64,000 nucleotides of DNA from Lampris incognitus (lineage: Eukaryota; Chordata; Actinopteri; Lampriformes; Lampridae). The DNA lies in assembly GCF_029633865.1 (NCBI RefSeq), contig NC_079211.1:7064154-7128153 (forward strand). Direction: 5' to 3'. The notes under the pieces were generated by a model. It made no database searches and was not told the DNA's origin. It saw only the letters and a list, made by a program, of their open reading frames with translations. Positions 11,323 through 22,270 of the stretch are shown here, piece by piece (positions within the stretch are counted from its first letter, which is position 1; every line of letters begins with the position of its first letter). Made by a program: the position numbers and the translations under genes.

Positions 11323-11410
11323 CTGCATGCATGCATGTGCAGTAAATATACTGCATGCATGCATGCAGTATATTTACTGCACATGCATGCATGCAGTATA
11401 TTTACTGCAC
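11323..11410. repeat. 74-bp perfect palindrome plus a third half-unit
   Basis: 11323-11396 is self-complementary around an axis between 11359 and 11360, with no spacer. The arms are built from (GCAT)n and GCAGTATATTTACTGCAC. The half-unit is repeated once more to 11410. Such a sequence can extrude a cruciform. Confidence 0.95.
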
Positions 11411-11690
11411 CTTTTACAAAGTTGCTATTTTGGTGCTCTGTTCATTTCTTATTGCTTCAACTACATTCGGACACAGATGGCTCCTTTAAGGGAACTACGC
11501 GGTGTTGTTGATGATAACCCCTTTATGACAGTTGGCAGGTGAGCAGGAGGTGAGGGTCTTAGTCGGGAGGAGGGGGTGGTGCCACCTCCTGAGGTAATGC
11601 CTGGGAGATTCAACTGACCTCGAAGTTTTACATGGATCACTGCACGCACTGCAGACATTATTCCCTCTGCAAGTGCAGGCAAGCAAACAT

Positions 11691-11691
<1 letters not shown>

Positions 11692-11747
<56 letters not shown>
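11692..11747. repeat. (CA)n microsatellite
   Basis: About 27 CA units, with a second short CA run at 11776-11792. The surrounding 11117-12269 is otherwise intergenic and GC-rich near 11960-12130, with poly-C at 12083-12094. Confidence 0.95.
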
Positions 11748-11751
<4 letters not shown>

Positions 11752-12269
11752 CTTCCAACCAACCAGCCACCCACCCACACACACACACACACAACTCGGT
11801 GCATCTTCAAATCAATCACCTGGCTTACGAGCGCGCTAATGAGGCTGTTGACAATAATGAGAAAGGTGACACACACTCAGGGTGAGGGCTAACGATGCTA
11901 ATCATGACAATAACGAGCGCTCACGTGCACAGATGAGCCATCCATTATCCCGAATGCTCGGCGTGTTTACGTTTATGTGCGCGCGCCCCGGGGTGTTGCC
12001 GAACGGCGATGGCGAGACGCCGGAGCCGACACTGATCTCAGTCCACTTCAAGTCGCCGGTGTCCACAACCTCCCTCTCAGCCCCCCCCCCCCCCGCCTGC
12101 CGTCGCCGCGTGCGTCAATCCACTTTATGGCGATGAAAAAATAACAGTTCAATTCCAGCGTGTTTATTAGGGCCTCGTCTGTCTGTCAGGTGTAATTGTA
12201 ATCCGGCCATCCAGAGCCGATCTGGGTACAAGCAGCACGAAGGCCCCTTAAGTAATCTATGTATATTTT

Positions 12270-12644
12270 GGGTGTCCGGGTGGCGTGGCGGTCTATTCCG
12301 TTGCCTACCAACACGGGGATCCCGGTTCGAATCCCCGTGTTACCTCCGGCTTGGTCGGGCGTCCCTACAGACACAATTGACCGTGTCTGCAGGTGGGAAG
12401 CCGAATATGGGTGTGTGTCCTGGTCGCCGCACTAGCGCCTCCTCTGGTCACACTCTCCTTTGCCCCCCCGCCTTTTTGGTGGGGGGGGGGGTGGCGTGAT
12501 CCCACGCGCTACCTTCCCCTGGCGAAACTCCTCACTGTCAGGTGAAAGAAGCGGCTGGCGACCGGGGCGGCTCGGGAGAGTGGGGTAATTGGCCAGATAC
12601 AATTGGGGAGAAAAGGTGGGGGGGGGGGGGGTCCAAAAAAAAAA
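12270..12644 (+). repeat. tRNA-derived SINE, family A, full length
   Basis: tRNA-like head with a perfect B box GGTTCGAATCC at about 12325, a complete body, and a tail of poly-G then poly-A. Imperfect flanking repeats (AAGTAATCTATG... and AAGTAGTCTATA...) are compatible with a diverged target duplication. Confidence 0.9.
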
Positions 12645-14089
12645 GTAGTCTATATTCTCATATTTTAAAAATTCTGATACATTTACTACGTCCTCAGCTT
12701 ACTGAAACACTTAAAGGTATATTCACTTTAGTGCTGAGCAATATTTAAAATGTCATGATAATCATAGGGAATTTCACACAACAGATATACTACATCACAA
12801 CATCAACAGATACAAAATACTGTATAAGAGCCCAAACGAAGTTCCTCACGTTGAACTGTTTGGTAATCAAACCAAAACTAGTTTTCGTATAATACTACCT
12901 CAGATATTTCAAACCCCATTTTGCAGGAAAAGTCTTGGTCACATATTGAGTATCATGACAATATCCTAATTTCCTCCTAGAACCATTGAAAGGCAATCAA
13001 CAACAATACTGAATTACTGCCCAACCCTAATTCAGATATATATTTACACCTGTTCTTGAATATGTCTCATATCTTTGGATATGATAACTGCCTTGTTATG
13101 ACAACGAGCGTTAAATCTCAGAACATACGAACGAGATGAAGCAATAAGCTAATGTGGCTATGGGAAGAGAAATTTGAAATATTAGCCTTTCGGAGGAGCG
13201 GTGTATGATCCGGCATGATAATAGCTGAGAAGCCCTCATAATAAACAGTGAGCGAGAGAGAAGGACGGAGTGGAATTACACGGACAAACGCATGAACATG
13301 AGAGCCAAACGGGAAACAGTAATTGGAAAACATCCAGCCTTATTTGCACCGAAGGCTTTGCTTTCAGTATCTCTGGCAGCCTCAACCACCAGTTACCATC
13401 CTGCAGATCTTGGTCAATCTGGAATCTGGCTTACTTTCTGTAGCTAAATATTAATAGTCTCTATTACACAAAAATACTTTGATCTTCGAGATGCATGGGA
13501 GGGGAGGAGGGGGGATTAGATTTTAATCAACACATTAAATATGAGATTCTATCCTGCAGATGGGAGCACATGGCAAGCAGTCAGTTGGAGTCAGGCTTTG
13601 TATGGGCCCCTTTAGCCTTCAGAGACATCGTTACCAAAGTGTCCAAAGACCTGGAGCTCTGGGGGTCGACGGGAGGCGGGGTACACAGACAATGGACGGG
13701 ACTGGCTGGATGGACTGACCGATGACTGAGGAGCAGGGATGGTAAGGAGGAGCAACAATGGTAGAAACCATCGCCTCCTTCCTCCTTCTTCTTTTCCTCC
13801 CTTGACTCCTCTTCTGCTGTGGCTAACAAATGCCCTGCCTCCTCCCAGACCCTCCCCCTCTGATGCCAAGGCTCACAGGCAAACACTTGGATGCAGAGAC
13901 AGGGAGACTGCCATCGGAAGACTTGATGTGAACCCTGACCTTGGAGCTGTCTGTGACCTTTGAACTCTGCTTTAGAATATGCCACATTCTCTTTATTGAA
14001 ACCATGGAGTCAAGCTGTTATTTTTTTCATAATTTCATATTTGATGATGATGATGGTAGTGTTGATAGTGAGGAAGAATTATATTAAAG
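12645..14089. other. Intergenic, no gene recognised
   Basis: Largely unique. 13090-13330 has the look of conserved non-coding DNA (AT-rich homeodomain-like cores, no repeats); inference only. Overlapping open frames at 13495-13985 have no domain or splice support. Confidence 0.35.
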
Positions 14090-15116
14090 AAATGTTAAAT
14101 TTTCTGTGCGTTAGGTTTATTTTCATTCTTTTCAGGTGCTGTGCAATGCAACTGAGGGTGCTGGTCTACCCTGGAATAAATTGGCTGGGATCACCACTGA
14201 TAGTGCCCCCCCGTCAATTACAGGAAGAAAAAAAATGGGCTTGTAGCATTAACTCAAAGAGAGCTGGAGGAAGAGAATGTAGATTCTGCAATTGCATTGC
14301 ACTGCATCCTTCAGCAGCAGGCACTCTGCAGCAAATGCTTGAAATGTGACAGTGTTAGAACGTTGTGGTGAAATGCATGAATTACATCAGATCAAGAGGT
14401 TTACAACACCATCAATTCTGTGCATTTCAAGAGGAAATAGAGGCAACAAAGGGAGATGTGTTTTACGTCACAGACGTGTGCTGGTTGAGCAGGGGCAGTG
14501 TCCTGAAAAGGTGTTTTGAACTGAGGGAGGCGATCAGAGAATTCATGAAAGACGGTAAGCTGCATGTTCCTGAACTTGATGATCCCAAATGGCTCATGGA
14601 TTTAGCTTTCTTAGTCGATATCACACAGGCACTTAACACTCTTGATTTAAAACTGCAGGGGACACACCAACTTGTCCCTGTAGCATTTGATAGTGTGAAA
14701 GCGTTCTCTGTGAAACTCAACGGCTCACAGAGAAAAGATTTGTCCACTTCCCAACATGCGAGCCAATTATTGATGATGATGCCAGAGTCATCGTTGATGA
14801 GTATGTAACTGCCACTGACAATCAGCTCCATGAGTTTGAGCATCGCCTTTCTGATTTTAAGACTCACAGAACCAATTTCCAGTTATTTGCAGAGCCCTTC
14901 TCCTTTGATGTGGACAGTACTCCAAGCACATTTCAAATGGAGTTCACAGACTTGCAGTGCAACACTGAGCTCAAGGCAAAGTTCAGAGAGGCACAAGGAA
15001 AGCAGGAGATGCTTATACAGTTTCTAAGAGAGCTTCCCAAAATATTCCCAAAGTTGTCCAAGCTGTTCAGGCAGGTCATGTGTCTTTTTGTCAGCACTTA
15101 TCTTTGTTAGAAACTG
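14090..15116 (+). pseudogene. hAT-superfamily transposase relic (GTF2IRD2/Charlie-like)
   Basis: Frameshifted pieces read as a domesticated-type hAT transposase: a GLPWNKLAGITTDSAP-like stretch near 14160-14210, ITGRKNGLVAL, then an open segment at 14440-14740 with TDVCWLSRGSVLKRCFELRE and LAFLVDITQALNTLDLKLQG, then DSTPSTFQMEFTDLQCN and a C-terminal VMCLFVSTYLC dimerisation-region motif. Frameshifts and stops make it non-functional. Its C-terminus ends abruptly where the minus-strand RTE copy begins (15121), suggesting the RTE inserted into it. No terminal repeats found. Confidence 0.8.
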
Positions 15117-15120
15117 TTCT

Positions 15121-18100
15121 CAACCATCTACTACTACTACTACTACTACTACTTTTAGCTGCTCCCATTAGAGGTCGCTACAGCGGATCATCCGTTTCCA
15201 TCTCTTCCTGTCCCCTGCATCTTCATCTGTCACACCAGCCACCTGCATGTCCTCTCTCCCCACATCCATAAACCTCCTCTTTGGCCTTCCTCTTTTCCTC
15301 TTCCCTGGCAGCTCCATATTAAGCATCCTTCTCCCAATATACCCAGCATCTCTCTTCCAAACATGTCCATCTCAATGTTGTCTCTCTTGCTTTGTCTCCC
15401 AACTGTCCAACCTGAGCTGTCCTTCTAATATACTTGTTCCTAATCCTGTCCTTCTTCCGTCATTCCCAATGAAAATCTTATCATCTTCAACTCTGCCACC
15501 TCCAGCTCCACCTCCTGTTTTTTCATCAGTGCCACTCTCTCCAAACCATATAACATAGCTGGTCTCACAACCATCTTGTAAACCTTCCCTTTAACTCTTG
15601 CTGGTACCCTTCTGTCGCAAATCACTCCTGACACTCTCTCCACCCACTCCACCCTGGCTGCACCCTCTTCGTCACTTCTCTTCTGCACTCCCCGTTACTT
15701 TGGACAGTTGACAGTTGAAGTATTTAAACTCATACGCCTTGTCACCTCTACTCCTTGCATCCTCACCATTCCAGTCCTCCCTCTCATTCACCCATATGTA
15801 TTCTGTCTTGCTCCTACTGACTTTCATTCCTCTTCTCTCCAGTGTATACTTCCACCTCTCCAGGCTCTCCTCAACCTGCACCCTACTCACTACAGATCAC
15901 AATGTCATCTGCAAACATCATGGTCCACGGAGACTCCTGCCCGATCTCATCCATTAACCTGTCCGTCACCATTGCAAACAAGAAAGGGCTCAGCCGATTC
16001 TTGATGTAATCCCACCTCGAACCGATCTGTCATTCCAACCGCACACCTCACCACTGTCACACTTCCCTCATACATATCCTGCACCACTCCTACACACGTT
16101 GCAACTCCCGACTTCCTCATACAATACCACACCTCCTCTCTCGGCACCCTGTCATATGCTTTCTCTAGATCACAAAGACACAATGTAACTCCTTCTGGCC
16201 TTCTCTATACTTCTCCATCAATATTCTCAAAGAAAACATCGCATCTGTAGCGTTCTTTTATGGTACGAAACCATACTGCTGCTCGCTGATCCTCTTAACC
16301 TAGCTTCTATTACTCTTTCCCATATCTTCATGCTGTGGCTGATCAACTTTATACCTCTGCAGTTGCTACAGTTCTGCACATCACCCATATCTTGAAAATC
16401 GGTACCAGTATACTTCTCCACTCCTCAGGCATCCTCTCACTTTCCAAGATTGTGTTAAAGAATCTAGTTAAAAACTCCTCTGCCATCTCTCCTAAACATC
16501 CCCATGCCTCCACAGTATGTCATCTGGACCAACCGCATTTCCACTCTTCATCCTCTTCATAGCTGCCCTAACTTGCTCTTTAATAATTCACCACATTTCC
16601 TGATTCACTATCCCCACATCATCCAACCTTCTCTCTCTCTCATTTTCTTCATTCATTAGCCCCTCAAAGAACACCTTCAACCTTCTCAACACACTCGCCT
16701 CACTTGTCAGCAGATTTCAATCTCTATCCTTGATCGCCCTTATCTGCTGCACATCCTTCCCTGCTTGGTCCCTCTGTCTAGCCAATCGGTACATTACATT
16801 ACAGTCATTTAGCCGACGCTTTTATCCAAAATGACTTACAATAAGTGCATTTAGCGTAGGAAATCAGGAGAACTACTAGTCACCAGAGGTCATAAGTACA
16901 TCTAAACAAGCATCTAAGAGCAAAACCAGTGCTAAAGTAAAAGTGCAAGAAAAAGCGGGTTTTTTTGTGGTTTTTTTTAAATGAGTGAATACAATAAGTG
17001 TTAAGAACAAGTAACAGGGTAGTAGTTCTTAAAGAGGTGAGTTTTCAACCTGCGCCGAAAGATGGGCAGCGACCCCGCTGTCCTTACATCAGCGGGGAGT
17101 TCATTCCACCACTGTGGGGCCAGGACAGAAAAGAGCCGTGACCGGGTTGATCGGCAGAAAGGTCCTCTGAGCGACGGGGCAACCAGGCGTCCCGAGGCAG
17201 CAGAGCGAAGTGGTCGGGCAGGGGTGTAGGGCTTGACCATGGCCTGGAGATAGGAAGGAGCTGTTCCTTTCACTGCCCTGAGGCTAGCACCAGAGTCTTA
17301 AACTGGATGCGAGCAGCTACTGGGAGCCAGTATAAGGACATGAGAAGGGGAGTTGTGTGGGAGAACTTAGGGCGGTTGAACACCAGACAAGCTGCAGCTT
17401 TCTGAACAAGCTCCAGAGGTCTGATGGCCGACACCGGGGTGCCAGCAAGGAGGGAGTTGCCGTAGTCCAGCCGGGAGATGATCAGAGCCTGGATGAGCAC
17501 CTGTGTCATCTTGTCAGTGAGGAATGGGCGAATCCTCCTGATGTTATAGAGGAGAAATCTGCAGGAGCGAGCAACCGATTCAACGTTCAAGTACAAGTCC
17601 TTTTCTCCTTCCTTAGTGTCTAACCTCTCATACAACTCACCATACGCCTTTTCCTATGCCACCTCTCTCTTCGCCTTATGCTGCATCTCTTTATACTCCT
17701 GTCTACTTTCTTCATCTCTGACTATCCCACTTCTTCTTTGCCAACCTCTTCCTCTGTATACTTTGCTTTACTTTCTCATTCCACCACCAAGTCTCCTTGT
17801 CTCCCTTCCTCTGTCCTGATGATACATCAAGTACCTTCCTAACTCTCTCCCTCACTATTTCTGCAGTGGTTGCCCAGCCATCTGGCAACTCTTCACTACC
17901 ACCCAGTGCCCGTTTTAACTCCTCCCTGAACTCCTCACAACAGTCTTCCTTCTTCAACTTCCACCATTTGATCCTTGGCTCTGCCTTCCCTCTTCCTCTT
18001 CTTGGTCTCCAAAGTCATCCTACAGACCACCATCTGATGCTGCCTAACTACGTTCTCCCCTGTCACCACCTTGCAGTCTCCAATCCCTTTCAGATCGCGC

Positions 18101-18727
18101 CTTCTACATAAGATATAGTCCACCTGTGTATGCTTCCCTCCACTCTTACACATCACCCCGCGCTCCTCCCTCTTCTTGAAATATGTATTCATCACAGCCA
18201 TTTCCATCCTTTTCGCAAAATCCACCACCATCTGTCCTTCCACATTCCTCTCCTTGACACCATACCTACCCATCACCTCCTCATCACCTCTTGTTCCCTT
18301 CACCAACATGCCCATTGAAGTCCGCTCCAATCACCACTCTCTCCTCCTTGGGTACCCTCTCCACCACTTCACCCAACTCACTCCAGAATTCTTCTTTCTC
18401 TTCCATCTCACACCCAACTTGCGGGGCATATGCGCTGATAACATTCATCAATACACCTTCGATTTCCAGCTCCATACTCATCACTCTGTCCGACACTCTC
18501 TTCACCTCCGGCACACTCTTGACATGCTCTTCCTTCAGAATTACCCCTACCCCATTTCTCCCCCCATTCGCACCATGGTAGCAGAGTTTGAACCCTCCTC
18601 TGATGCTCCTGGCCTTACTCCCCTTCCACTCACAGTATACCTACCTTTCTTTCCATCATATCAGCCAGCTCTCTCCCTTTACCAGTCATAGTGCCAACAT
18701 TCAGAGTTCCGACTCTCACCCCCGCAG
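15121..18727 (-). mobile_element. RTE-clade retrotransposon, copy B, interrupted by L2
   Basis: Reading the minus strand from 18727: endonuclease (SAYAPQVGCEMEEKEEFWS, GADFNGHVG, QVDYILCRRRDLKG), linker (ETWWWNEKVKQSIQRKRLAK), an L2 insertion, then reverse transcriptase (DLEKAYDRVPREEVWYCMRK, an intact [11 protein letters not shown] at about 15900, KVSRSKTEYIWVNE), and a 3' end of (CTA)n on the + strand at 15124-15147. Frameshifts break the ORF throughout. The 5' end stops near the start of the endonuclease. Confidence 0.85.
16793..17597 (-). mobile_element. L2-clade LINE 3' end nested in RTE copy B
   Basis: Two frames on the minus strand give the L2 RT C-terminus: ISRLDYGNSLLAGTPVSAIR, LVQKAAACLVFNRPKFSHTT and LYWLPVAARIQFKTLVLASG, then GTAPSYLQAMVKPYTPARPL, FSVLAPQWWNELPADVRTAG, FRRRLKTHLF. 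The tail is the typical TGTAATGTAATGTA (plus-strand TACATTACATTACA at 16793). It splits the RTE linker with only a 4-5 bp GTAC(A) overlap at the junctions. Confidence 0.85.
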
Positions 18728-19194
18728 CCCCACTTCATTTGTGATAATGAGCTATACAAATAAAGCTGACTTGACAATTTCTGATTAGCTGATTGTTGCT
18801 ACGGATGCCGTTCTGAGATGGGACTGACTGCTGTTCACTTCTTTTCAGCGGAAAACAATAAAATCATTTTACATCGATACAATTATTTCAATTATTTCTA
18901 CTACAAATATTTTGTGTAAGAGCCATTTTCTTTACCTCAGAGTTGCTTTGAGTTGTTCACTGCTGCAGTTTGTGTTGGTTTGTTACTGCTGGAGTTCGCT
19001 GCTCCGCTCCGCTAACTTGAGTTCCTGAGTGATGGCGTAGTAAGTAATTAATTGGAAAGTCTAGAAGTCTAGAATAAATCGTTTTATCACATTTAGCGGA
19101 GGAGGCCTACACCGGAAGTCAGCCGGCTCGGCCGGCGTCGGCAGAGATCTCTGGTGCGCATGCTCTAGAATCGCCGGGGCCGGTGGGGGATTGG
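18728..19194. other. Intergenic; tail fragment of teleost repeat at 18733-18776
   Basis: 18733-18776 matches the AATTTGTGATATTGGGCTAT-type tail of the 1-600 repeat. The rest is AT-rich with no recognised feature. Confidence 0.45.
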
Positions 19195-19198
19195 TACA

Positions 19199-19464
19199 GG
19201 CTAGTTCCCGTCGATGCAGAGAACGGAAATGGAGTAGAGAACGGTCAACTGAGCATGCGCGAAATGCCTCTACCACGCCTCCACAAGCCCCGCGTAGCGT
19301 CCAGGCGCTAGGATTCTATGAAGACCCGCCCCTACTCTGCGTCTGATTCGCTAACTTTAACCCCAACCCCGCCCTAACCCCAACCTTAACCTACCCAAAC
19401 AACGGAGGCGACGAGTACTTGCGCATGCTCAGTTGACCGTTCTCTGCATCGACGGGAACTAGCC
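19199..19464. repeat. Inverted repeat enclosing telomere-like CCCTAA-type sequence
   Basis: Left arm 19199-19260 and right arm 19421-19464 are complementary; the left arm has an extra 18 nt in which AGAGAACGG is duplicated. Between them, 19345-19395 is a degenerate (CCCTAAC)n-like run that resembles the centre of the MITE at 51360-51535, including the flanking CGCCCCTACTCTG and AACGGAGGCGACGAGTACT. Confidence 0.75.
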
Positions 19465-19776
19465 TCTACCGTGGGGCATTTCCCAGGCTCTGGCAGGGTG
19501 ACTGACGGTGACTCAAAAACCCGACTGACTCTATTCAGCGAGTGACTCTTAAAAGCTCGAGCCAGTGAAGATTCGAACCTCCCATCACTATTATGTTGGG
19601 AATAAGCTCAAAAATATCATCTTTAAAGATCCGCCGACACATTATTCGGACCCGTGTGTCGGCAAATGTGTAGATTCGGTTAAATCTTTTTCTTTACATT
19701 TTTACAATCTCGGAGCGTAGCCATGATGTCTGTTTCCCCATCACAGCCTTTTCAATGACTTTAAGATGGTGTAGTG

Positions 19777-20626
19777 CAGTGTTTCTCAACCGGGGGTCCG
19801 CGGACCCCTAGTGGTCCGTGGTGTAATTGCAAGGGGTCCGTGAAAATAAAATAGCTTTAAAAAAAAGATCCTATGACATTTATAGAAATAGGATTATTTT
19901 ACTCAAATGTGATTGAGACCTTTATCTACCTAAACTATAAAGGGTAACAGGACTTTTTTCTCTAATTACATCTGTTTCACAAGTGTAATTTATTGTATTT
20001 TAATAAGAGATCTCGCTCCCGTTTGCATTGTTAAAAGTTACTGCATAAAAATTCTGTTGTTACATATATCTGAAAGTTACTGAATACATATTCTGTTTGT
20101 TACATATATCTGAAAGTTACTGAATACATATTCTGTTTCGTTACATATATCTGAAAGTTACTGAATACATATTCTGTTTTGTTACATATATCTGAAAGTT
20201 ACTGAATACATATTCTGTTTCGTTACATATATCTGAAAGTTACTGAATACATATTCTGTTTTGTTACATATATCTGAAAGTTACTGAATACATATTCTGT
20301 TTTGTTACATATATCTGAAAGTTACTGAATACATATTCTGTTTTGTTACATATATCTGAAAGTTACTGAATACATATTCTGTTTTGTTACATATATCTGA
20401 AAGTTACTGCATAAGAATTCTGTTTTGTTAACTATATCTAAGTTACAACTGAAAGCTCTTATTTTTGCCCCAAAGAGTGAATAAATGCTATAATGCAATT
20501 TAAAATGCAGTTTCGACTGTTTCTATCAAATTGCTACCCCCTCCCCCAAGATCAGGTGGAGGGGTCCTCAGGGTAGATCAAAAATACGCAGGGGATCCAG
20601 GACCCCAAAAAGGTTGAGAACCACTG
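19777..20626. mobile_element. Non-autonomous hAT-type element, 850 bp, with internal minisatellite
   Basis: Terminal inverted repeats CAGTGTTTCTCAACC (19777) and GGTTGAGAACCACTG (ending 20626) are bounded by perfect 8-bp target duplications GTGTAGTG at 19769-19776 and 20627-20634, diagnostic of hAT. No transposase is present. The centre is a 41-bp tandem array (20030-20440). Confidence 0.93.
20030..20440. repeat. 41-bp minisatellite, about 10 copies
   Basis: The unit contains TTACATATATCTGAAAGTTA followed by CTGAATACATATTCTGTTT, with a period of 40-41 bp. Inner units are nearly identical and the edge units diverged. It lies wholly inside the hAT element. Confidence 0.95.
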
Positions 20627-20634
20627 GTGTAGTG

Positions 20635-21298
20635 GTTATGGGGATACATAATTCCCCTTATTGAGCTAGTAGGAACGTTGGTTTACAGCTGCTGTTTTCT
20701 CAGTTCGGGTTTGCAGTGACACACTTCCGCTGCGCGGGTTTTTGTGGTTGTTGTAATGGTGGAAGGAATAACTGGCGCACGTTGTGTAGCCGAAAGAGAA
20801 AGTTGTCACGACTCCTGCTTGAGCTCCTCTACAATGTCTCCATTGTAGCTTATGTTTGTGTATGGTAGAATAAGGAAGGGGTCAAGTGTCAAACTGTGTC
20901 CCGATTATTTACTGATCCTACCAACTAGTAGTTGGCAAAAATAAATAGATAGATAGCAATAATAATCAAGACCTCATGGGGCAACGGTCAGGTTTTGACA
21001 AAGATCCAGTTCATGTTTACAGAAAAGTTTTGAAAGCACTAGAATTTGCGTGCGGTGTTAAAGACAAAAACAAACGAGCATAAATGACCAATAAATACGG
21101 ATTTATGTCCACCTGCAACAGCAAAACCTTCTCATTCATCCATTCATTCATTCATTCATTCATTCATTCATTCATTCATTCATTCCAATCAAACAAACAA
21201 ACAGAGCTAGTTGATGGCCAAATAACCCACTACGTAACGCAAAGGAACAGAAAACAAGCTTAAAGGGTTTTGATTTTGACCAGATCAATGCAACATAT
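20635..21298. other. Intergenic with (ATTC)n microsatellite at 21136-21186
   Basis: No gene recognised. There are about 12 ATTC units, followed by a short CAAA run. Confidence 0.6.
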
Positions 21299-21574
21299 TG
21301 TAAACTATTAATAAGACACGTTAGTCCCTAGCTAGCTAACGGGTCTGACCCTTTAGCCGAGCGGTTAGCGACGTCGCCTTGTGGTGCAGTACACCCCGTA
21401 TCGAATCCCGCACCGGGCAAGAAAATAACCGGTTACATTGGTGGCAGCGGTGGGATCCGGAAGTGTGCAGATCCTCAGCAGTCTCTTCGGAGCGCGGGAA
21501 GAACAAGTGCGAGGGCGCGCTTCCGGGGAAGGTGACGACTGTAAACTACTAATAAGACACATTAGTCCCTAGCT
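21299..21574 (+). mobile_element. TRIM-type LTR element, copy 1 (3' LTR truncated)
   Basis: 5' LTR 21299-21437 (139 bp, TGTAAACTA...GGTTACA), internal domain 21438-21539 (102 bp), then the first 35 bp of a 3' LTR (21540-21574). The internal domain begins T + TGGTGGCAGCGGTGGGAT, an 18-nt complement of the 3' end (with CCA) of vertebrate tRNA-Leu(AAG/UAG). A short purine tract GGGGAAGG lies 7 nt before the 3' LTR. There is no coding capacity. The LTR contains a tRNA-like block: A box TAGCCGAGCGG and B-box-like GTATCGAATCC. Related copies are at 36491, 37262 and 54752. Confidence 0.88.
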
Positions 21575-22170
21575 ACGCAGAGGGAATTCAATAAACTCAC
21601 ATGGCCGTAAAAGTGACTGCTGGTCAATCGTTGTCCTTTTACAGGTCCATCAACTGGGAACAGGTACACTGAGTTGGCAGAGTGGGGGGGGGGTGGGTTA
21701 TGGGAAGTGGAGTTTTTTATTCTTCCTCATTATAGCAGCCAATTAGAGCGGAACATAAGGTTTGAACAAAAGATGATTTAGTAAAAAAATAAACATAACC
21801 CAGTAGCCTATTCTCTGTGCCCTTTTCTGGCTTAATTTGAAAATAAGTGATGGGCGAGAATGCCACCACGAGACACGTTTAAGATTTGCTCCATGTAATG
21901 TTATTTCAGGCAAGGAAAAGCAACAACAAAAAAACTATTCAAAAGCAATAACAATATGTGAAATCACATTAAAGCAAAAGTCGAGTCTAGCGTTATAATA
22001 GTGTACATCTCCAACCACATGGGAGTGACCCCAATTTGAGATGAGAAGGTCTGTTTTTGTGTGCCGTTGGGGTTGGATTTGAGGCTTAGTCTGACTAAAA
22101 AACCTTCATCCCCACTTAATTACTGCACATCCCAGGTGAGGGCAATATGGCCTGATTAGCAATCGCCCCA
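21575..22170. other. Intergenic upstream of ctsz
   Basis: AT-rich, with a poly-G run at 21686-21694. No gene or repeat recognised. Confidence 0.5.
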
Positions 22171-22174
22171 TCCC

Positions 22175-22219
22175 ATTGGAGAGTGTGGGCATGCCAGAGG
22201 GCTTGTGTGGGCTATAAAA
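22175..22219 (+). promoter_or_regulatory. ctsz: Core promoter of ctsz: inverted CCAAT and TATA box
   Basis: ATTGG (inverted CCAAT) at 22175-22179 and TATAAAA at 22213-22219, 52-58 bp upstream of the ATG. This would place transcription start near 22240-22245 with a short 5' UTR. The position of the start is inferred. Confidence 0.7.
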
Positions 22220-22270
22220 ACTTTAGCCAAGCACCTGTGGGAAGTAGGAGAACTTGTTCTTGTGTTCACG

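Noticed and set aside
15121-18727. A genuine craniofacial development protein 2-like gene on the minus strand
   Set aside because: The matching frames are RTE endonuclease and reverse transcriptase remnants with frameshifts and a transposon tail.
21365-21425. A functional tRNA gene inside the TRIM LTR
   Set aside because: The block has an A box but an imperfect B box and no convincing acceptor stem, and it recurs within repeat copies, so it is tRNA-derived rather than a tRNA gene.
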